64,000 nt of DNA from an uncultured Burkholderiales bacterium. GTDB lineage: Bacteria; Pseudomonadota; Gammaproteobacteria; Burkholderiales; Burkholderiaceae. The notes beneath the pieces are model-generated. The model saw only the letters and a program-made list of their open reading frames with translations, was not told the DNA's origin and searched no databases. Positions within the stretch are counted from its first letter, which is position 1; each line of letters begins with the position of its first letter. Shown one piece after another: positions 17,873 through 27,494 of this stretch. The position numbers were made by a program, and so were the translations under genes. Location: assembly GCA_946480465.1 (NCBI GenBank), contig CAMLJY010000012.1:1-64000 (forward strand), read 5' to 3'.

Positions 17873-18967
17873 TCACCGCCCCTCGATGGCGCGCTTGAAG
17901 GCCGCGCCAACACGTTCCGGACCCGGGAAATACGCCCATTCCTGTGCATGCGGGTACGGGGTGTCCCAGCCGGTGACGCGCTCGATCGGCGCCTCGAGGT
18001 GGTAGAAGCAGCGCTCCTGCACCAGCGAAGCCAGCTCGGCGCCGAAGCCGCAAGTGCGCGTGGCCTCGTGCACCACCACGCAGCGGCCGGTCTTCTTCAC
18101 CGAGGCCTCGATGGTCGCGATGTCCAGCGGCCACAGCGATCGCAGGTCGATGATCTCGGCGTCGATGCCGGTCTCCTCCGCCGCGCAGGCCGACACCCAC
18201 ACCATCGTGCCGTAGGCCAGCACCGTCAGCGCGCTGCCGGGGCGGAACACCGTCGCCGACTCGAGCGGCGTGGTGTAGTGGCCCACCGGCACGTTGCACA
18301 GCGCGTGCTTGGACCAGGGAACGACCGGCCGGTCGTGGTGGCCGTCGAAGGGCCCGTTGTAGAGCCGCTTGGGCTCCAGGAAGATCACCGGGTCGTCGCA
18401 CTCGATGGCGGCGATCAGCAGGCCCTTGGCATCGACCGGGTTGCTGGGCATCACCGTGCGCAGGCCGCACACATGGGTGAACAGCGCCTCGGGGCTCTGG
18501 CTGTGCGTCTGCCCGCCGTAGATGCCGCCGCCGCAGGGCATGCGGATGGTGATGGGCGCGGTGAAGTCGCCCGCCGAGCGGAAGCGCAGCCGCGCCGCCT
18601 CGGAGATGATCTGGTCGGCCGCCGGGTAGAAGTAGTCGGCGAACTGGATCTCGACCACGGGCCTGAGGCCATAGGCCCCCATGCCGATGGCCACGCCCAC
18701 CAGGCCGCCTTCGTTGATCGGCGCGTCGAAGCAGCGCGACTTGCCGTACTTCTGCTGCAGGCCCTCGGTGACGCGGAACACGCCGCCGAAGTAGCCCACG
18801 TCCTCGCCGAAGACCACGACCTTGTCGTCGCGGCCCATCGTCACGTCCAGGGCCGAGCGCAGGGCCTGGATCATCGTCATCGGCTGGGTCTCGACCGCCG
18901 CCCGGCCGTTGTCTTCATCCGTTAGGGATGCAGCGGCCAGCCGCTGCTCGGAAGTCTTGGTGAGCAT
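17873..18967 (-). CDS. bkdA2: Branched-chain 2-oxoacid dehydrogenase E1 beta subunit
   Basis: This 364-residue transketolase-type beta subunit pairs with BkdA1 to decarboxylate the 2-oxoacids of valine, leucine and isoleucine with thiamine diphosphate. Family landmarks are MTMIQALRSALDVTMGRDD, VVVFGEDVGYFGGVFRVTEGL, FDAPINEGGLVGVAIGMG, MPCGGGIYGGQTHSQSPE (the YGG...HSQ block), and FLEPKRLYNGPFDGHHDRPV. The ATG at 18967 is preferred because a GGAG lies 6-9 bases before it; a GTG at 18979 is in frame. It starts 15 bases after the BkdA1 stop. Confidence 0.95.
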   Translation of the reverse strand: MLTKTSEQRLAAASLTDEDNGRAAVETQPMTMIQALRSALDVTMGRDDKVVVFGEDVGYFGGVFRVTEGLQQKYGKSRCFDAPINEGGLVGVAIGMGAYGLRPVVEIQFADYFYPAADQIISEAARLRFRSAGDFTAPITIRMPCGGGIYGGQTHSQSPEALFTHVCGLRTVMPSNPVDAKGLLIAAIECDDPVIFLEPKRLYNGPFDGHHDRPVVPWSKHALCNVPVGHYTTPLESATVFRPGSALTVLAYGTMVWVSACAAEETGIDAEIIDLRSLWPLDIATIEASVKKTGRCVVVHEATRTCGFGAELASLVQERCFYHLEAPIERVTGWDTPYPHAQEWAYFPGPERVGAAFKRAIEGR

Positions 18968-18982
18968 GGTGGTCTCCACGTT

Positions 18983-20404
<1,422 letters not shown>

Positions 20405-20461
20405 TCAGGGGCAGCGTCAGAATCGCCGGGCACCGGGCAGCCGGCCCGGCAAGGAGCCTGC

Positions 20462-20959
20462 ATGGGAGCGATCGATTCCAGGGTGATCAACCTCGCCGAC
20501 CTGAAGCTGGAGCACAGCGTGCGCGGCGAGCGCTACGAAAGCCGCACGGCCCGCATCGGCCCGCTGCTGGGTGCGGTGGACCTGGGCTATGGCTACGACA
20601 TCGTGCCGCCGGGCAAGCGGTCCTGCCCCTTCCACAGCCACCGCGCGGAGGAGGAAATGTTCTTCATCGTGCGCGGCCGCGGCCTGCTGCGCTACGGCAG
20701 CGAGACGCGGCCCATCCGCGCCGGCGACGTCATCTGCTGCCCCACCGGCGGGCCGGAGACGGCGCACCAGATCATCAACGACTCCGGCGAGGAGCTGGCG
20801 TACCTCTCGATCAGCACGATGAAAAAGGTGGAGATCTGCGAGTACCCGGATTCGGACAAGGTGGCCGCCTTTGGCGATGGTGTCCGGCACATCACGCGGC
20901 GAGGCGCCGGCGTGGATTACTGGGACGGCGAGCCGGACGGGCCTGATCCCAACACCTGA
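20462..20959 (+). CDS. Single-domain cupin protein
   Basis: This 165-residue protein contains one cupin_2-type beta barrel. The metal-binding motif is visible as FHSHRAEEEMFFIVRGRG (two His and Glu) followed by AGDVICCPTGGPETAHQI (the fourth ligand His), about residues 57-105. The C-terminal tail (KVEICEYPDSDKVAAF, DYWDGEP) is found in a subgroup of small cupins of unknown function that may bind a sugar or small acid. An AAGGAG ribosome-binding site precedes the ATG. It is divergent from the bkd operon and nothing in its context fixes a substrate. Confidence 0.85.
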   Translation: MGAIDSRVINLADLKLEHSVRGERYESRTARIGPLLGAVDLGYGYDIVPPGKRSCPFHSHRAEEEMFFIVRGRGLLRYGSETRPIRAGDVICCPTGGPETAHQIINDSGEELAYLSISTMKKVEICEYPDSDKVAAFGDGVRHITRRGAGVDYWDGEPDGPDPNT

Positions 20960-21146
20960 AAGCCCCGTCCACGCGGCTGCCTGTTCAGCCTGCCGACGAT
21001 GTCCGGATGGCGTCGGCGGTCGCCCGCGGGTTCGCCATTCACAACACGTCACCATCTCGGCTCATGGCAAACGCTAACTCGTCCCCGCAGCGTCACATGG
21101 CGCCGCTATCGTCCGAGGCATCGTCAAGAATGCCGGGAGCAGCGTG

Positions 21147-22628
21147 ATGCGTGTTTGGTCTTGGACGGGAAGCCCCGTGATCGTGGCCGCGTTGAGCGCA
21201 TTGAGCGCATTCGGGGCGCCGGCGGCCGCACAGGCGCAGCAGGCGATCAGCAACGGCGTGGCCGTGACCGGGCTGTCAGGCGCGCTGAACAGCACGCGCG
21301 ACTTCACGCTGGCGGTGCCGGCCGGCGCCACGCAGCTCAGCTTCACGCTCAGCGGCGGCACGGGCGACGCCGACCTCTACGTGCGCCGCGGCGCGCAGGC
21401 CACCAGCAGCACCAGGGATTGCGCGTCCATCGGCAGCACCAACGCCGAGCGCTGCAGCTTCGCCAGCCCCGCCGCCGACACCTACTACGTGCGCGTACAG
21501 GCCTACCGCGCGTACAGCGGTGTCAGCCTCGTGGGCAGCTACACCGCCGGCGGTGGCGGCGGCACGCCGGAGACCGTGACACTGCAGCCCGGCGTGCCGG
21601 TCACGGGCCAAGGCGCCGCGGCCGGCGCCTGGCTGCGCTACCGCATCGACGTGCCCGCGGGCGCCACCAACCTCGTCGTGCGCTCCAGCGGCGGCACCGG
21701 CGCGTCGGACCTCTACGTGCGCGCCGGCGCGGAACCCACGTCGACGACCTTCGACTGCCGCCCGCTGGTGGTGGGCAACGAGGAAACCTGCAGCTTCGCG
21801 CAGCCGCAAGCCACCACGTACTACATCGGCCTGTACGGCTACAAGGCCTTCTCGGGCGTCGCGCTGAGCGCATCGTTCAGCCAGCCGCCATCGGGCGGCG
21901 CCACCTGGCCCGGGTTCGACGCCTACTACGTGAACGCCATCGGAAAGACCGGCGTGGCCTTGCGCGTCGCGCTGAACGAGGCGGCCGCGCGCCATCACGC
22001 GCGCATGAGCTACTCGGCGGTGTGGGACGCCCTGAAGTACACCGACGAAGACCCCGCCAACACCGCCAACGTCATCCTGCTCTACACGGGCCGTTCGCAG
22101 GCCAAGACGCACAACGCCTCGGGCAACGCCAGCGACCCGGACGCCTGGAATCGCGAGCACGTCTGGGCCAAGAGCCACGGCTTCCCCGACGAGGGGCAAT
22201 GGGGGCACACCGACATCCATCACCTGCGGCCCGCGGACGTGTCGGTGAACAGCACCCGCGGCAACAAGGACTTCGACTGGGGCGGCAGCGCCATCGGCGA
22301 GGCGCCCGGCAACCTGACCGACGGCAACAGCTTCGAGCCGCGCGCCGCGGTGAAGGGCGACGTCGCCCGCATGATGTTCTACATGGCCATGCGCTACGAG
22401 GGCAACGACAACACCGGCGTCGGCAACCTGGAACTGGCCGACAGCGTGGGCACCAGCGGCAACCTGTTCGGCAAGCGCTGCACGCTGATCGCCTGGCACC
22501 GTGCCGACCCGGTCAGCGCCGACGAGATCCGCCGCCACGCCCGCATCGTCGAGCGGCAGGGCAACCGCAATCCGTTCGTGGACTATCCGGCGTGGGCCGA
22601 GGAGTTGTTCGGAACCGGCTGCCCCTGA
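21147..22628 (+). CDS. Secreted endonuclease I family nuclease with two PPC domains
   Basis: This 493-residue protein begins with a Sec signal peptide (about residues 1-33, ending AAAQAQQ). Two pre-peptidase C-terminal (PPC) beta-sandwich domains follow, at about 40-135 and 150-245. Each shows the GGTG-(D/S)-ADLYVR-G-P-type pattern (GGTGDADLYVRRGAQ and GGTGASDLYVRAGAE). The catalytic half, about 255-493, is an EndA/NucM-type endonuclease I: NREHVWAKSHG near 335 and WGHTDIHHLRPADVSVN near 352 carry the metal and general-base residues. Such enzymes degrade extracellular DNA for nutrients or during biofilm turnover. The PPC domains probably guide secretion, as in proteases that carry them; their place before a nuclease is less usual. 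ATG 21147 is preceded by GGGAG. Confidence 0.9.
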   Translation: MRVWSWTGSPVIVAALSALSAFGAPAAAQAQQAISNGVAVTGLSGALNSTRDFTLAVPAGATQLSFTLSGGTGDADLYVRRGAQATSSTRDCASIGSTNAERCSFASPAADTYYVRVQAYRAYSGVSLVGSYTAGGGGGTPETVTLQPGVPVTGQGAAAGAWLRYRIDVPAGATNLVVRSSGGTGASDLYVRAGAEPTSTTFDCRPLVVGNEETCSFAQPQATTYYIGLYGYKAFSGVALSASFSQPPSGGATWPGFDAYYVNAIGKTGVALRVALNEAAARHHARMSYSAVWDALKYTDEDPANTANVILLYTGRSQAKTHNASGNASDPDAWNREHVWAKSHGFPDEGQWGHTDIHHLRPADVSVNSTRGNKDFDWGGSAIGEAPGNLTDGNSFEPRAAVKGDVARMMFYMAMRYEGNDNTGVGNLELADSVGTSGNLFGKRCTLIAWHRADPVSADEIRRHARIVERQGNRNPFVDYPAWAEELFGTGCP

Positions 22629-22660
22629 AAACCCCCGAGGGCAATGGCGCGTGCCCCAGC

Positions 22661-22682
22661 CCGCCGGCGCTTCAGCCGGCGG
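22661..22682. terminator. Candidate hairpin between convergent genes
   Basis: CCGCCGGC, a 6-base loop and GCCGGCGG form a perfect 8-bp stem in the 43-base gap between the convergent nuclease and hydrolase genes, overlapping the last codons of the hydrolase. No T-run follows on either strand, so a terminator role is only suggested by position. Confidence 0.35.
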
Positions 22683-23586
22683 TGAAGAAGGCCAGCATCG
22701 CGTCGGCGGTCGCCTGCGGGTTCTCCTCGGGAAGGAAATGCCCGCCGTCGATGGCCTGGCCCGTCACGTTCTCGGCCCGCAGCCGCCAGGTGTCCAGTGG
22801 CGTGCTGGCGCCGGCGGCGATGCCGCGGCCACCCCACAGCGCGAGCAGCGGCACCGCGATGCGGCGGCCGGCCTCGAAGTCGGCCTTGTCGTGCTCGAAG
22901 TCCGCATAGGCGCCGGCGCGGTAGTCCTCGCAGGCGGCGCGGATGCGCTGCTGGTCGCGCAGGGCCGACAGGTAGTGGGCCAGCGCGCGCGGGTCGAACG
23001 AGGCCTCGACGCCCGCCTTCGTCCAGCTGCCCAGCGTGTGCGTGTAGTAGGCATCGGGGTCGGCCGCGATCAGCTTTTCCGGCAGCGGGTGCGGCTGCGC
23101 CAGGAAGGTCCAGTGGTAGATGCGCAGCGCGAACGCGCGGTCCATGCGGTTCCAGTAGTCGTAGGTGGGCAGGATGTCCAGCACGGCCGCGCGTGTGAGC
23201 CGGTCACCATGGTCCAGCGCCATGCGGTAGGTGACGCGCGCGCCGCGGTCGTGGCCCGCCACGGCGAAGCGCGCATGGCCCAGGCGCTGCATCGCCTCCA
23301 CCATCACGCGCGCCATCGCGCGCTTGGTGTAGGGCGTGTGCTCGCCGTCGGTGGCCGGCACGTGCGATGAACCATAACCCGGTAGATCAGCGGCCACGAG
23401 CGTGAAGCGTTCGGCCAGCCGCGGCGCCACCCGGTGCCACATCACGTGGGTCTGCGGGTAGCCATGCAGCAGCAACAAAGGCGGGCCGCTGCCGCCGATG
23501 CGGGCGAAGACGGCGCCCTGGCTGGTGGGGATGTCGTGGGCGGCAAAACCGGGGAACAGGTCGGCAAGCTCGGCGGGAGTGGTCAC
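22672..23586 (-). CDS. Alpha/beta hydrolase of the fluoroacetate (haloacetate) dehalogenase type
   Basis: This 304-residue cytoplasmic alpha/beta hydrolase has nucleophile motif GHDRGAR with Asp113, then Arg114 and Arg117, Asp137 (LDILPT), His158-Trp159 (IYHWTF), Tyr222 (EDYRAG) and His283 ([10 protein letters not shown]). In the fluoroacetate dehalogenase of Rhodopseudomonas palustris, as I recall it, the triad is Asp110/Asp134/His280. The carboxylate clamp is Arg111/Arg114 and the fluoride pocket is His155/Trp156/Tyr219. Every one of these positions is matched here with a constant offset of three. The protein is therefore predicted to cleave the carbon-halogen bond of a haloacetate, giving glycolate. 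Epoxide hydrolase is less likely because its two lid tyrosines are not the conserved feature here. No dehalogenation neighbours are seen. Confidence 0.82.
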   Translation of the reverse strand: MTTPAELADLFPGFAAHDIPTSQGAVFARIGGSGPPLLLLHGYPQTHVMWHRVAPRLAERFTLVAADLPGYGSSHVPATDGEHTPYTKRAMARVMVEAMQRLGHARFAVAGHDRGARVTYRMALDHGDRLTRAAVLDILPTYDYWNRMDRAFALRIYHWTFLAQPHPLPEKLIAADPDAYYTHTLGSWTKAGVEASFDPRALAHYLSALRDQQRIRAACEDYRAGAYADFEHDKADFEAGRRIAVPLLALWGGRGIAAGASTPLDTWRLRAENVTGQAIDGGHFLPEENPQATADAMLAFFTAG

Positions 23587-23776
23587 GGCGGTCTCCTTGG
23601 CAGCGCCGCACGATCATCGCGCAGTCCGGGCACGCACCGCTGCCGCCTTCCGGCGGGCCTGCTCCGAGTGCAGCCTGGCCGGTTCATCGACGACGACCGC
23701 CCACTCGCGGGGCCACCGGAGCCACGGGCCGCAGCGCCGCAGCGCCGCAGCGCCGCAGGCGAGATGCTGATCGACG

Positions 23777-24708
23777 TCAGTATCCGGCGGCCGCCGCGAC
23801 CGGCAGCAGCTGAGCCGTGGTTCCCACGTACAGCAGGCCGCCGAAGGCCGGCCCATAGACGTACAACTTGCCATCGAGCGCACCGAGGTACGTGTTGGTG
23901 CCGGCGTAGTAGCGCGCCTGGTAGCCCGCGATCGCCTGCGTCGCCGCGTGGCCCGGGAAGAACGCCGGGTAGGTGGCTTCGGCCCAGTTGAAGATGCGGT
24001 CCCAGTCGGTCGCGGTCGGGAAGGTGTACGCGTAGTGCCGGCGTAGATGGTCTGCGAATCGGCCGAGCCGAAGGCAAAGGTGTGCACGCTGAGCTGGCTG
24101 TTCACCTGCGTCCAGCTCAGGCCGGCGTCCTGCGTGCGGTAGATGCCCGAACTGACGCCGCGGAACAGCACCGCGGGGTTGCCCGGATCGACCGCCAGCG
24201 CGTAGACCGGCGAATTGCCGGCCAGGTATTTCCACGTGGCCCCGGCGTCGCTGGACTTGTACACACCTTGGTTCGCGCCGGCGTAGACGGTGGTCTCGTT
24301 GCGGGTGTCGACCGCCAGCACCAGCGCCTGCGGGTTCTCGGTGACCCAGCCGGTGCGCACCCAGGCGCTGCCGCCGTTGGTGCTCTTCTGCAGGAACCAG
24401 GGCGTGATGTAGACCAGCGAGTCCGTGACCGCCATGTCCGTGACGCCGTGGTAGCCGGCCGGTGTCGGCGCGATGCCGCTGTTGCTCAGCTGCCAGGTGC
24501 CACCAGCGTCGCGAGAGACGTACATGCCACCCTGGGTGGCCAGGTAGCGCAGCGTGGCATCGGTGGGGTGCCCGGCGATCACGTTGACGATGCCGGCGGC
24601 GTCGCCCGGGCCCGGCAGGCTCGACCACGCGCCGACACCGGCATTTGCCGTCCAGGCGGCAAGGCCGGCCGTGAGGATCGCGCCGGCGAACTTGACGAGC
24701 GTTTGCAT
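23777..24708 (-). pseudogene. Frameshifted secreted Asp-box (BNR/sialidase-like) repeat protein
   Basis: The gene starts with a signal peptide (MQTLVKFAGAILTAGLAAW) and reads through four Asp-box motifs: YVSRDAGGTW, QKSTNGGSAW, YKSSDAGATW and YRTQDAGLSW. This is the beta-propeller architecture of sialidase/Ycf48-like exoproteins. At about 24025-24040 the frame is lost after IYAGT; what follows in that frame is an Arg/Ser-rich run to 23614. The other frame picks up at YAYTFPTATDWDRIFNWAEATYP and continues with YYAGTNTYLGALDGKLYVYG to a stop at 23777. This second part looks like a C-terminal domain common on Burkholderiales exoproteins. The join needs a net one-base change (modulo three). The propeller also looks short, so a deletion is possible. 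A sequencing error cannot be excluded. Confidence 0.72.
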
Positions 24709-25026
24709 GGGAGGTCCTGCCGAGGCGACGCCTCTCATCGGTGATATCGAGCCGGCCGCGGCAGGCTTGAGCGCCAACGTGGCCGCCGGCGTGCGAATTT
24801 CCCTGCAGCGGGGCCACGTGCGCCGCGCGGCTGCTGCGGCCGCCGCACGCCGGCTGGATGCCGCCTTGATACCGGCTGAAGGACGCGGCAGCGACCGGCA
24901 TCCCGAGATCCAGCATTCAGCGCGGGGCTCGGCAGCCCGCCGCTGACCGGACACGCGGCTGCCCGTGCATCCGCTCGCGAAGCATCAGTGATGGAAGCTG
25001 GGCACTTGGATGCCGGCCATGAATCC
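24709..25026. other. Intergenic region without a recognised gene
   Basis: About 320 bases lie between the frameshifted repeat-protein gene and the end of the DNA ligase gene, both on the minus strand. Frames here give only Ala/Arg-rich products. An imperfect hairpin with GGGCT/AGCCC pairing lies near 24924-24942 and CATCAGTGATG, a perfect 11-base palindrome, near 24985. Either could belong to ligase termination or to the promoter of the downstream gene, but neither has a T-run or a recognisable -35/-10 pair. Confidence 0.4.
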
Positions 25027-26586
25027 CTAGCCCTGGCCGACGCAGCCGCGCGCCAACTGCTGTTCGTACAAGGCACGCACCGTCTCGATGGTATCCGCTT
25101 CATCCGCCCGCTTGTCCGGCCGGTATCCCTTCACCCGTGCAAAGCGCAGCGCCAGCCCGCCCGCGTACTGTGGGCTGGCCTGGATGTCGTTGAAGGCAAT
25201 CTCCACCACCAACTCCGGCCGCACGTGCACCGTGTAGGCATCGCGTTGGGACTCGCGCGCCAGCAGCTCGGCGGTCTGCCATTCCAGCAACGCATCGGTC
25301 AGGCCCTTGAAGGTCTTGCCCAGCATCACCCATGTTCCGTCCGGCCCGCGCGCGCCCAGGTGCAGGTTGGACAACCAGCCGCGCCGCCGCCCGTGGCCCC
25401 ACTCCGCCGCCAGCACCACCAGGTCCAGCGTGTGCGTGCGCTTGACCTTCAGCCAGCAGGCGCCGCGGCTACCGGCTTCATACGGCGCATCCAGCGATTT
25501 CGCCATCACGCCCTCGTGGCCGCGGGCCAGCGCGTCGGCGTAGAACGCCTCGGCCGCCCCGGCGTCCGCGGTGATCAGGCGCGGGATCACCAGCGGCGCG
25601 GGCAGCACATCGGACAGCGCGTCGAAGCGCTCGCGCGCCGGGCGGTCAGCCAGCGGCGTGCCGTCGCGGTAGAGGCAATCGAAGAAGTAGACCGCGAGCG
25701 GCAGCTCGGCGCGCAGGCGCTCGACATCCAGCTTGCGGCCGAAGCGCCGCATCGTCACCTGGAAAGGCTGCGGCGCGCCGCCGGGCAGCAGCGCCACCGC
25801 CTCGCCATCGAGGATCAGCTCGGCCGCCGGCAGCGCCTGCACCGCCTCCACCACCTCGGGCACGGACGCGGTCACGTCGTTCAGGTTGCGCGTGTAGACG
25901 ACGACCTCGCCGCCCGACTTGTGCACCTGCACCCGCGCGCCGTCGATCTTCCATTCGATGGCCGCGGCGCCCAGTTGGCTCATCGCGTCGGCGATGTCCT
26001 CGGCCGGCGTGGCCAGCATCGGCTGCACGGGCCGCTGCAGCGTGATCGCAAAACGCGCCAGCGCCGCGGCGCCTTCGGTCAACGCCATGCGCGCGACCAG
26101 GCCAGGCTGGCCGGTGAACATCACCGCGCGGCGCACGTCGGTGGCAGGAACCTCCGCGGCGGCAGCGATGGCGTCCAGCATCACGCCTTCGAGCGCACCC
26201 TGCCGCAACTCGCCGACCAGCAGGCGGATCAGGAAGTCCTGCTCCGCCGCGCTAGCGCGCGAAAACAGCGTCCGCAACTGCGCGCCGCGCGCAGCGGCCG
26301 AGCCCTTGCCGGTGGTGGCGGCGAGCTGGTCGAGCGCCGCATCGACATCAAGCAGACTCAGGCTGGCCTCGGCCGCCGGCGCGCCACGCTGCGCCGCCAG
26401 CGTGGCATAGCCGATGCCGATGCGTCCTTGCCGGATCTCGCCCGACAGATAGGCGACGGCGATCTCTATTTCGTCGGGCGACGCGCCCCGCAGGCACGCG
26501 GCAATGGCATCACGCTTGGCGCGGCGGCTGCTCGTCTGCGCTGCCGCCTCGGAGGCAGCGACGAGCGAAGCCAGCAGTGTCGTCAT
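25027..26586 (-). CDS. Stand-alone ATP-dependent DNA ligase (LigB/archaeal-type architecture)
   Basis: This 519-residue protein has an N-terminal helical DNA-binding domain (about 1-185), the nucleotidyltransferase core and an OB-fold domain. Motif I is AIEWKIDGARVQV with the adenylated lysine at about residue 213. Motif III is LAVYFFDCLYRDG, motif IV is HEGVMAKSLDAPYEAG and motif V is WLKVKRTHTLDLVV. The three-domain layout matches the mycobacterial LigB and archaeal replicative ligases rather than LigD (no polymerase or phosphoesterase domain) or short periplasmic LigE-type enzymes. It is presumably a repair ligase beside the essential NAD+-dependent LigA. The ATG at 26586 removes an implausible N-terminal extension. 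No Ku, helicase or exonuclease gene is adjacent. Confidence 0.9.
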   Translation of the reverse strand: MTTLLASLVAASEAAAQTSSRRAKRDAIAACLRGASPDEIEIAVAYLSGEIRQGRIGIGYATLAAQRGAPAAEASLSLLDVDAALDQLAATTGKGSAAARGAQLRTLFSRASAAEQDFLIRLLVGELRQGALEGVMLDAIAAAAEVPATDVRRAVMFTGQPGLVARMALTEGAAALARFAITLQRPVQPMLATPAEDIADAMSQLGAAAIEWKIDGARVQVHKSGGEVVVYTRNLNDVTASVPEVVEAVQALPAAELILDGEAVALLPGGAPQPFQVTMRRFGRKLDVERLRAELPLAVYFFDCLYRDGTPLADRPARERFDALSDVLPAPLVIPRLITADAGAAEAFYADALARGHEGVMAKSLDAPYEAGSRGACWLKVKRTHTLDLVVLAAEWGHGRRRGWLSNLHLGARGPDGTWVMLGKTFKGLTDALLEWQTAELLARESQRDAYTVHVRPELVVEIAFNDIQASPQYAGGLALRFARVKGYRPDKRADEADTIETVRALYEQQLARGCVGQG

Positions 26587-26805
26587 CGGGGCATTGTGCG
26601 GATGCCTGCGGGTTGGCACCGGTGAAGCCCTGTCGCCTTCACGGTGGAGGCGATATCAAATCAAGCTCCCCCGCAATCTCGACATCGTGGAAAAACGCCG
26701 CGTGCTCCGGATCGGACTCGCCGAGCACTCCGTCCCTTCTTGCTCATCCGCTGGGAGTGGTCACTCGTGAACCGATCCGGCACGTGGTCTGGAATTCAGC
26801 CACTT

Positions 26806-27492
26806 TCAGACACCCTCGACTTCAATTCCGTGTTCGGCGAGCCAGGCCTTGCGCTGCCCGTAGTCGGGCATGGCGCGCTCGACACGCAGCCAGAAGGTGG
26901 GTGTGTGATGCGGCTCGTGCAGATGCGCCATCTCATGGACCATCACATATTCCGCGATGCGGGCAGGCAACAAGATGGTCTTCCAATGGAAGTACAGCCA
27001 ATCGCCCTTGCCGCACGAACCCCAGCGGTAGCCCAGGTCCTGCACCTTCACGCCCGCAGGCTTCACCTCCATGCGCGATTGGTAAGCGCCCACGCGGCCT
27101 GCCAGCCATGCCTTGGCGCGCTCGCCGTACCAGCGGATGAAGTGCTCGCGCGCGGCGGGCACGGCGTCGCGACGCAGGCAGAAGCGGCCCGCCACCAGCT
27201 TCAATGGCAACTCCTGCTCCTCGACCAGCTTCAGCCGGTGGCTGCGTCCGAGGTACAGGAATCCCTCGCCCCCAATGAACTCCTTGCGGGGCACCTGGCG
27301 CTGCAGGCGGTCTTTTTCGGCCAGCTTGGTGTAGATCCAGAAGCGCTTTTCCTCCACGAAGGCGCGAAGCTGTGCCTCGTCCAGCTGCGGCGGTGCCGAG
27401 AGCATCAGCGCCCCGTCACGCTCGACCGTGATCTGCATCGTCCGGCGTCGCGCACTGCGCTGAACCGTGAATCGCAGGTCGTCCACCACCAT
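26806..27492 (-). CDS. YgjP/SprT-like zinc metallopeptidase (DUF45), end of type I R-M operon
   Basis: This 228-residue protein has the DUF45/YgjP fold. The gluzincin-like site MVHEMAHLHEPHHTPTFW lies near residues 175-192 (HExxH plus a downstream His), preceded by the hallmark YRWGSCGKGDWLYFHW. No signal peptide is present, so it acts in the cytoplasm; substrates are unknown. The start is at ATG 27492, with AGGTG upstream; a GTG at 27498 would overlap the HsdR stop as GTGA. Either way it is coupled to hsdR. Genes of this family accompany some type I restriction operons, where a role in turning over restriction subunits has been suggested by context only. Confidence 0.85.
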   Translation of the reverse strand: MVVDDLRFTVQRSARRRTMQITVERDGALMLSAPPQLDEAQLRAFVEEKRFWIYTKLAEKDRLQRQVPRKEFIGGEGFLYLGRSHRLKLVEEQELPLKLVAGRFCLRRDAVPAAREHFIRWYGERAKAWLAGRVGAYQSRMEVKPAGVKVQDLGYRWGSCGKGDWLYFHWKTILLPARIAEYVMVHEMAHLHEPHHTPTFWLRVERAMPDYGQRKAWLAEHGIEVEGV

Positions 27493-27494
27493 CG

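Noticed and set aside
22672..23586. Epoxide hydrolase or plain esterase as the identity of the alpha/beta hydrolase
   Set aside because: The His-Trp and Tyr halide pocket and the two clamp arginines all match fluoroacetate dehalogenase at a constant offset, which these alternatives would not predict.
24025..24040. Programmed ribosomal frameshift in the Asp-box protein
   Set aside because: No slippery heptamer of the usual type or downstream pseudoknot is apparent, and the alternative frame would add a long Arg-rich tail. Mutation or sequencing error is simpler.
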